From a virus: 23,287 bases of DNA. Below the pieces are notes generated by a model that was not told where the DNA came from, made no database searches, and saw only the letters and a list, made by a program, of their open reading frames with translations. The stretch is from the IMG/VR virus record IMGVR_UViG_3300023109_000147, positions 1 to 23,287 of that record. One strand, given 5' to 3'. Below, piece after piece: positions 16,578-21,939 of the stretch (its first letter is position 1; every line of letters begins with the position of its first letter). Position numbers and translations under genes: made by a program.

Positions 16578-16877
16578 ATGGGTAATTGGTTTGTAAAATC
16601 TTTTGATAACTACTTTAAGTTTATGGATGATGATTCATCTATGATTGTACTAACATCATCTAGTTTAGATGGAAGTGGAAGTGATGTAAGTATTAACTTT
16701 AATCATTTATCCGAAAGTTTACCTAAATACGAAGGTATTAGAGATTCTCTTATATCATCATCTTATTTTACATCATCATATACAGGTTCATCAGAACCAG
16801 TACCACAAATTATTAGTGAATCCCTTTGGGAAGAAAAGAAAACAGAAATAAAAAGTTACATAATAAATAGTTTATAA
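16578..16877 (+). CDS. Small protein, paralogue B, unknown
   Basis: 99 residues. Clearly related to the preceding gene at both ends (NYFKFMDDD near residue 11; IISESLWEEKKTEIKSYI near the end), with a longer Ser-rich middle (about 44-75, SSSYFTSSYTGSS). This points to tandem duplication followed by divergence of the central loop. No enzyme motif is seen. Its stop TAA is directly followed by the ATG of the halogenase, so the two are probably translated together. I do not recognise a family. Confidence 0.75.
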   Translation: MGNWFVKSFDNYFKFMDDDSSMIVLTSSSLDGSGSDVSINFNHLSESLPKYEGIRDSLISSSYFTSSYTGSSEPVPQIISESLWEEKKTEIKSYIINSL

Positions 16878-18410
16878 ATGAAAATAGTTATAGCGGGTGG
16901 AGGAACTGCTGGTTGGTTATCAGCATTATTCCTAGCCAAACAAAATTTACACAGAGATATTCCAGCTTACGATGTTACTCTTATAGAGAGTGATGATATT
17001 CCAATTATAGGAGCTGGTGAAGGTTCAACTGGAGTACTACAAAAAGTACTTCTATCTACTTTAAGAGAATTGGAAGGATTTGGAGAACAAGAGTTTTTTG
17101 AAAATTGCAATACAACATTTAAATTAGGAATCGATTGTATTGATTGGAATGGGGTAGGTGATAGATTCTTTGCATCCTTATCAGGAACACAAACTTCAGA
17201 ATGGCCATTGGATAGAGATTTTACGATTTGTTCAAAATACGGAAACTCTGCAGAATCTAGTCCTAACAAATATCTTTGGGAAAAAAATCTAACACCATTT
17301 TTAAAAACTCAAAATAACGATAGCTACGAAACTGGATATGCATATCACTTTGATGCACATAAAGTGGGTGAGTGGTTTAAGAAGATTGCATTGGAAAATG
17401 GAATCAAATTACAAAAAGGTACAATAACCGATACTAAGTTAAATTCAAAAAATGGTGAATTGGATAAAGTAATACTTTCCGATGGAACTGAAATAGAATC
17501 TGATTTTTGGATTGATTGTACTGGATTCAATAGAGTACTGAGTAAATCAGTTGGTTCAGAATGGGTTTCATATTCAGAATATCTACCAATCAACTCAGCA
17601 TTAGTTTATTCACACCAATATGAAGAAGGTGAAGAAATATCACCTGCAACAACTGCATGGGCAATGCCAAATGGTTGGATGTGGCAAATTCCAACTCAAG
17701 AAAGATTAGGATGTGGATATTGTTATTCTGATAAGTTTGTATCTGAGGAACAAGCTCTGAAAGAACTACAAGAAGTTACTGGTAGAAAGATAACACCTCT
17801 TAGAACTATTAAGTTCGATAGTGGTAGGTTAAAAGAAGTTTGGAAAAAGAATGTACTTTCAATAGGATTATCATCTTCCTTCTTAGAACCATTAGAAGCA
17901 ACATCGATACATTCATCTATAATTCAGTTAGTACAATTAACACAACATCACTTATCGCCTTACAAAAAGGATATGATGAGAGAATCAAACATCAAAGCAA
18001 ATAATGAACACTTTAATATGATGTTAGATGAATTTAGAGGTTTGATTCAAATGCACTATATTACAAAAAGAAATGATACTCCATTTTGGAAATATGTACA
18101 TAATGATTTAAAGAGAGACCCATTAGTTGAAAGAATTTTAGAAATATGTAAATATAGAGTTCCAAACGCAAATGATTTTCCGCATTATAATGGTTCAGCT
18201 GGTTGGGGTGTATTCAATTGGATATTGGCTGGTAATGATTTAATCAGTAAAGATGTATTAGATAAATCCCTAAATACTCATAATTTTGAAAAATCATCTG
18301 AACAGGTTTATAAACATATGGTAAAACAATACATATTTGATTCTAAACAACACTTCCCACATACTGAATTTATCAATTGGGCAAAAGATTTTTCAAAAAA
18401 CTCAAAATAA
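16878..18410 (+). CDS. Flavin-dependent tryptophan-halogenase-family enzyme
   Basis: 510 residues, the usual length for PrnA/RebH-type halogenases. The FAD-binding GGGTAGW is at 7-13 and a further GAGEGS at 45-50. Lys82 in TTFKLG corresponds to the catalytic Lys79 of RebH. The halogenase signature WMWQIP is at 266-271. FLEPLEATS (334-342) matches the RebH segment FVEPLESTG: Glu339 corresponds to catalytic Glu357, while Ser358 and Gly360 become Ala340 and Ser342. The family uses FADH2, oxygen and halide to chlorinate, brominate or iodinate aromatic rings; FADH2 must come from a host flavin reductase, as none is encoded here. Cyanophages carry relatives, one of which (VirX1 of Syn10) is a characterised iodinase. 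It lies directly after two small paralogues and a Trp-rich fibre-like gene. Family call is secure; substrate and halide are unknown. Confidence 0.93.
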   Translation: MKIVIAGGGTAGWLSALFLAKQNLHRDIPAYDVTLIESDDIPIIGAGEGSTGVLQKVLLSTLRELEGFGEQEFFENCNTTFKLGIDCIDWNGVGDRFFASLSGTQTSEWPLDRDFTICSKYGNSAESSPNKYLWEKNLTPFLKTQNNDSYETGYAYHFDAHKVGEWFKKIALENGIKLQKGTITDTKLNSKNGELDKVILSDGTEIESDFWIDCTGFNRVLSKSVGSEWVSYSEYLPINSALVYSHQYEEGEEISPATTAWAMPNGWMWQIPTQERLGCGYCYSDKFVSEEQALKELQEVTGRKITPLRTIKFDSGRLKEVWKKNVLSIGLSSSFLEPLEATSIHSSIIQLVQLTQHHLSPYKKDMMRESNIKANNEHFNMMLDEFRGLIQMHYITKRNDTPFWKYVHNDLKRDPLVERILEICKYRVPNANDFPHYNGSAGWGVFNWILAGNDLISKDVLDKSLNTHNFEKSSEQVYKHMVKQYIFDSKQHFPHTEFINWAKDFSKNSK

Positions 18411-18412
18411 AT

Positions 18413-18443
18413 TTGGTAATCTCAAAATAATTCCTTATATTTG
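18413..18443 (+). promoter_or_regulatory. Host-type promoter 1 in SSB leader
   Basis: TTG (18413-18415), 20 nt, TATATTTG (18436-18443), begins right after the halogenase stop. The surrounding ATTTGG around the TTG matches the copies at 11283 and 18492. Confidence 0.7.
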
Positions 18444-18492
18444 TATTAACAAATGAGGAAAAAAACTTTTTTAAATAAAATTCAAAAAACAT

Positions 18493-18523
18493 TTGGAATT
18501 GTTAAAAACTTTTCGTATATTTG
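18493..18523 (+). promoter_or_regulatory. Host-type promoter 2 in SSB leader
   Basis: TTG (18493-18495), 20 nt, TATATTTG (18516-18523). It is preceded by ACATTTGG and shares TTTTCGTATATTTG with the helicase promoter at 21908-21921. Confidence 0.75.
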
Positions 18524-18541
18524 TATAGATAAATGGAGATA

Positions 18542-18564
18542 GACCCTCTTAAAATCGGGTTTTT
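18542..18564 (+). terminator. Possible attenuator hairpin in SSB leader
   Basis: GACCC (18542-18546) pairs with GGGTT (18557-18561, one G-U), ten-base loop, within a run of five Ts (18560-18564). It lies about 20 nt downstream of promoter 2 and just before the L-class box. The stem is short, so efficiency would be low or regulated. Confidence 0.35.
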
Positions 18565-18565
18565 C

Positions 18566-18575
18566 GATATTTATA
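18566..18575 (+). promoter_or_regulatory. L-class promoter box (GATATTTATA) in SSB leader
   Basis: The exact core lies 64 nt before the SSB ATG and is preceded by TTTTTC as at 2759-2763. It gives the SSB both promoter classes, in keeping with need through the whole infection. Confidence 0.5.
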
Positions 18576-18639
18576 TATGGTGTAGGATAGACACCTAAAT
18601 AAAACCAATAAATAAATAAAACTTTAAAATTTAAAAATT

Positions 18640-19458
18640 ATGGCACTTGATTTAAATGCAATCAGAGGTAGACTGAACAAACTACAAAACACTTCAAATC
18701 GTAAAGATAATTTGTGGAAACCAACACCTGGTAAACACCAAGTAAGAATTGTTCCTTACAAATTTTCTCCTGAAAATCCTTTCATTGAGTTATTCTTTCA
18801 CTACAACATCAACAACAAAACGTATTTGTCTCCTTCTTCTTTTGGAAGACCAGACCCTATTGTTGAGTTTGCTGATAAGTTGAAGAGAATGGGTGATAAA
18901 GAAGATTGGAAAGCAGCTAAGAAGATGGAACCGAAATTAAGAACTTTTGTACCTGTAATCGTAAAAGGTGAGGAATCAGAAGGTGTAAGATTTTGGGGAT
19001 TCGGAAAAACTGTTTACCAAGAATTGTTAGGATATATCGCAGACCCTGATTATGGTGATATTACAGATGTTGACAATGGTAGAGATATTACTATTGAGTA
19101 TACATCCGCAGACGATGCAGGAACTTCATATCCTGTAACTACTGTTCGTGTAAAACCAAATCAGACTCCATTGTCTGCAGATGAAACTGCTAAACAAAAC
19201 TTTGTAGAAAGTCAAACTAATATTACTGACATATATTCTGAATTAACTTATGATGAATTAAAATCAGTATTAGAAGGATGGTTAAATCCTACATCAGATG
19301 AAGGTGAAGGTAGTGTGAGTCAACAAACTCTATCAACCCCATCTACACCTAAAACTGAAACTGCTACTGCAACAGTACCAACATCTCAACCAACGGTTGA
19401 AGATAAGAAAAAATTGGATGATGTTGCATCTGCATTTGATGACTTGTTTAACGGATAA
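18640..19458 (+). CDS. Single-stranded DNA-binding protein (T4 gp32-like)
   Basis: 272 residues. Coats ssDNA during replication and recombination. The N-terminal basic arm (about 1-25, RGRLNKLQN) is followed by KHQVRIVPYKF and PFIELFFHYNI of the gp32 core, WGFGKTVYQELLGYI, then a Ser/Thr/Pro linker (about 220-255) and an acidic tail ending DDVASAFDDLFNG, the part that in gp32 and bacterial SSBs recruits partner proteins. The protein has no cysteine at all: the zinc-ribbon stretch seen in T4 gp32 (Cys77, Cys87, Cys90) is replaced by YLSPSSFGRPDPIVE. It is the first gene of the replication module, behind a 229-base leader with two host-type promoters, a hairpin and an L-class box. UvsX follows after 10 bases. 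Confidence 0.9.
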   Translation: MALDLNAIRGRLNKLQNTSNRKDNLWKPTPGKHQVRIVPYKFSPENPFIELFFHYNINNKTYLSPSSFGRPDPIVEFADKLKRMGDKEDWKAAKKMEPKLRTFVPVIVKGEESEGVRFWGFGKTVYQELLGYIADPDYGDITDVDNGRDITIEYTSADDAGTSYPVTTVRVKPNQTPLSADETAKQNFVESQTNITDIYSELTYDELKSVLEGWLNPTSDEGEGSVSQQTLSTPSTPKTETATATVPTSQPTVEDKKKLDDVASAFDDLFNG

Positions 19459-19468
19459 TATATAATAA

Positions 19469-20587
19469 ATGGCAAAAAAAGAAATTGATTTAGCATCAGT
19501 CCTAGCGTCTGAACTAAATAAAACAAACAAAGACCAGAAGGTTGCCTTCTTTTTAGGAGAAGATGATGCACCCACAAATGTGGATGGCTGGATATCAACC
19601 GGATGTGCAATGTTAGATGTTGCAATTTCGAATCGCCCATATGGTGGACTTCCTGTTGGAAGAATTACCGAAGTTACTGGTTTAGAACAAAGTGGAAAAT
19701 CATTAGTATCTGCTCACCTCCTTGCTGAAACACAAAAGCAAGGTGGTGTCGCAGTTCTTATTGATACTGAAACTGCAGTAAGTAGAGAATTCTTAGAAGC
19801 AATTGGTGTAGATGTAGGAAAACTACTTTATGTATCTGCGGATTCGGTTGAACAAATTTTCGAATTTACTGAAACAATCATTGAAAAGGTTCGAGAAACC
19901 TCAAATGATAAATTAGTAACAATAGTAGTAGATTCAGTAGCAGCTGCATCAACAACAAACGAGTTGGCATCTGACTATAAGAAAGATGGATATGCAACTG
20001 ACAAAGCTATTATTATCTCAAAAGCGATGAGAAAGATTACCAATATGATTGGTAGACAAAAAGTAACCTTAGTATTCACTAATCAATTAAGACAGAAGAT
20101 GAATGCTATGTTTGGTGACCCTTGGACTACGAGTGGTGGTAAGGCCCTTGCGTTTCACGCATCGGTTAGACTCCGTTTGAAAAATATGGGACAAATCAAA
20201 CAAAAGGTAAATGGTAAAGATAAGACCATTGGTATGAAAGTAAGATGTCAGGTTATTAAAAACCGAATGGGCCCACCATTAAGAGCAGCAGATTTTGAAA
20301 TATTTTTTGACAGAGGAATCGATAATTATGGTTCTTGGTTAAGTGTAATGAAAGAATATAAGTTGTTAAAACAGGCAGGTGCATGGTATACTTATGTTGA
20401 TACGGATACTGGCGAAGAAATTAAATTCCAATCTAAGGACTTTATAGATTTAATGGAAGATAGAGATGAAATAAAAGACCAAATTTATAAAAAGATTTGT
20501 GATGAAACTATCTTACAATATAAATCAGATTCAAAAGACATCGAGGCACACAAACTAGATACTGCAGGTGCAGAGATAGTTGATTAA
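19469..20587 (+). CDS. uvsX: RecA/UvsX-type recombinase
   Basis: 372 residues. ATP-dependent strand-exchange protein for recombination-driven replication and repair. Typical start of the core: STGCAMLDVAIS, PYGGLPVGRITEV. Walker A GLEQSGKS is at 71-78, Walker B LVTIVVDS at 149-156, and the loop 2 region FTNQLRQKM at 203-211. The C-terminus is shorter and different from bacterial RecA, as in phage UvsX, though the Walker A segment is RecA-like. Works with the SSB encoded just upstream (gp32-UvsX partnership known in T4). No separate promoter is visible in the 10-base gap, so it is co-transcribed with the SSB. The ATG follows an A-rich leader. The symbol is by analogy with T4. Confidence 0.92.
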   Translation: MAKKEIDLASVLASELNKTNKDQKVAFFLGEDDAPTNVDGWISTGCAMLDVAISNRPYGGLPVGRITEVTGLEQSGKSLVSAHLLAETQKQGGVAVLIDTETAVSREFLEAIGVDVGKLLYVSADSVEQIFEFTETIIEKVRETSNDKLVTIVVDSVAAASTTNELASDYKKDGYATDKAIIISKAMRKITNMIGRQKVTLVFTNQLRQKMNAMFGDPWTTSGGKALAFHASVRLRLKNMGQIKQKVNGKDKTIGMKVRCQVIKNRMGPPLRAADFEIFFDRGIDNYGSWLSVMKEYKLLKQAGAWYTYVDTDTGEEIKFQSKDFIDLMEDRDEIKDQIYKKICDETILQYKSDSKDIEAHKLDTAGAEIVD

Positions 20588-20602
20588 ATTAAATAAAAAG
20601 TT

Positions 20603-20842
20603 ATGAGCAAATTAAAAGAAATGTTAAAAACATCTGCTTCGGCAGATAAGGCGAAAGCCCTTCTTACATTGGAGTTGTTAGAGAAGCATCCCGCAGGAAT
20701 CGGAGACCATTCAACCAAAGATTTCTATGAGAACGCAGAATCAGCACTTCAAATGTTAGTTGATGCAGATGATAGATTAGAGACAATCGAAAAGTATTTT
20801 GGTGAATCTAATGATATTAACTACACAACTACAACTACATAA
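20603..20842 (+). CDS. Small protein between recombinase and FEN nuclease, unknown
   Basis: 79 residues. Likely all helical: KLKEMLKTSASADKAKALL, then LLEKHPAGIGDHST and an acidic helix with ALQMLVDADDRLETIEKYF, ending in a run of six Thr. No known motif. The leader AATAAAAAGTT before the ATG is identical to that of the fibre-like gene at 15776. Its stop overlaps the next start as TAATG, implying translational coupling to the nuclease. A replication accessory role is inferred from position only. Confidence 0.8.
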   Translation: MSKLKEMLKTSASADKAKALLTLELLEKHPAGIGDHSTKDFYENAESALQMLVDADDRLETIEKYFGESNDINYTTTTT

Positions 20843-21888
20843 TGAAAGGACTCTATAAAAATATTCTAAACGAGGTTGAATCTGAAAGAGAATCAAATCA
20901 ATCTCGTGAAAGAAACAGTAGAGTCATGATAATAGATGGACTAAACACTTTCATCAGGTCATGGACAGTTAATCCTACAATGAATGAGGATGGTGACCAT
21001 ACTGGTGGAGTTGTTGGTTCTCTAAAATCTATTGGATATCAAATTAGAGAATTCAATCCAACTAGATGTATTGTGACATTTGATGGAAAGGGTGGTTCTA
21101 AATCTCGTAAAAAGGTATATGAAGGCTATAAGGCAGGGAGAGAGAATCGTAAGTTTAGAGTCAACCGACAATATATGGAGTTCTTAGATGAAGAAGAAGA
21201 ACAATTATCCATGAGACAACAATTCGTTTGGCTAAATGATGTGTTAGATTACTTACCTGTACAGACAATGATTTATGATGGTATTGAGGCAGATGATACT
21301 ATTGCGTATCTAACTAAACATACTCAACAAGATTTAGATGGTGAAGTTGTAATAGTTTCAACGGATAAAGATTTTCTTCAATTAGTTTCAGATAAAGTTA
21401 GTGTTTTTTCTCCTACTAAAAAGAAAATGTACAATAGACAAGTTGTATTTGATGAGTTTGGTATATGGCCTGAAAATCTTCTATTATATAGAACATTAGA
21501 TGGTGATAAATCAGATAACATACCAGGTATTCGAGGATGTGGTGTTAAAACCGTTTTAAAGAGGTTTCCTGAACTTTCTGAAGATAGACTTATAACTCAT
21601 GAAGAGTTCTTTAAAATGTGCGAGGAGAAACAAGGTAAAATCAAATTATATGATGATATCTTAAAAGCAAAAGACCAACTTCTTATGAATAAGAGGTTAA
21701 TGGAATTGGATGAACCTCATATCCCAACTAATCAAAAGTTAAAAATTTTAGAAAGATTCAATGTAGATGATATCCAATTTAATAAATTAGATTTTCTAAA
21801 AGTTGGACAGAAATATAAGATTCTTCAAAATTGGAGAGACATTAATGATTGGTTACATTCAACTTTTCATAATATTATTACAAAATAA
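20842..21888 (+). CDS. 5'-3' exonuclease / RNase H (FEN family, T4 RNase H-like)
   Basis: 348 residues. Removes RNA primers and flaps on the lagging strand. Metal-site acidic residues are visible in order: D32 in IIDGLN, D81 in FDGKGGSKSRK with the following basic arch VYEGYKAGR, E149-A-D-D152, D175 and D177 in STDKDFLQL, and GDKSDNIPGIRGCGVKT (221-237), the helix-3-turn-helix DNA-binding motif. About 28 residues precede the usual N-terminus of the domain; I keep this start because TAATG couples it to the preceding gene. It supplies the 5' nuclease missing from the short family A polymerase at 11319. Confidence 0.93.
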   Translation: MKGLYKNILNEVESERESNQSRERNSRVMIIDGLNTFIRSWTVNPTMNEDGDHTGGVVGSLKSIGYQIREFNPTRCIVTFDGKGGSKSRKKVYEGYKAGRENRKFRVNRQYMEFLDEEEEQLSMRQQFVWLNDVLDYLPVQTMIYDGIEADDTIAYLTKHTQQDLDGEVVIVSTDKDFLQLVSDKVSVFSPTKKKMYNRQVVFDEFGIWPENLLLYRTLDGDKSDNIPGIRGCGVKTVLKRFPELSEDRLITHEEFFKMCEEKQGKIKLYDDILKAKDQLLMNKRLMELDEPHIPTNQKLKILERFNVDDIQFNKLDFLKVGQKYKILQNWRDINDWLHSTFHNIITK

Positions 21889-21890
21889 AT

Positions 21891-21921
21891 TTTTTTAATC
21901 CAAATATTTTTCGTATATTTG
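21891..21921 (+). promoter_or_regulatory. Host-type promoter before helicase, with inverted repeat
   Basis: TATATTTG (21914-21921) is identical to the other three host-type boxes and shares TTTTCG before it. The -33 position is TTT rather than TTG. A 9-bp inverted repeat, TCCAAATAT (21899-21907) and ATATTTGGA (21915-21923), covers the -7 box and could be an operator or chance in AT-rich DNA. The ATG lies 18 nt after the box. Confidence 0.6.
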
Positions 21922-21939
21922 GAATCAAATAGGTTATAG

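Noticed and set aside
18453-18598. Two tiny frames (29 aa at 18453-18542, 21 aa at 18533-18598) behind the host-type promoters
   Set aside because: They are spanned by promoter elements and the hairpin, have no recognisable features, and could arise by chance. Kept only as a remark on leaderless starts, not as genes.
1535-19640. Minus-strand open frames of 60-171 codons, such as 6390-6905, 13819-14145 and 16967-17269
   Set aside because: Each lies opposite a strongly supported plus-strand gene, is rich in Ser/Leu/Asn/Ile as expected of antisense AT-rich code, and has no promoter or domain signs.
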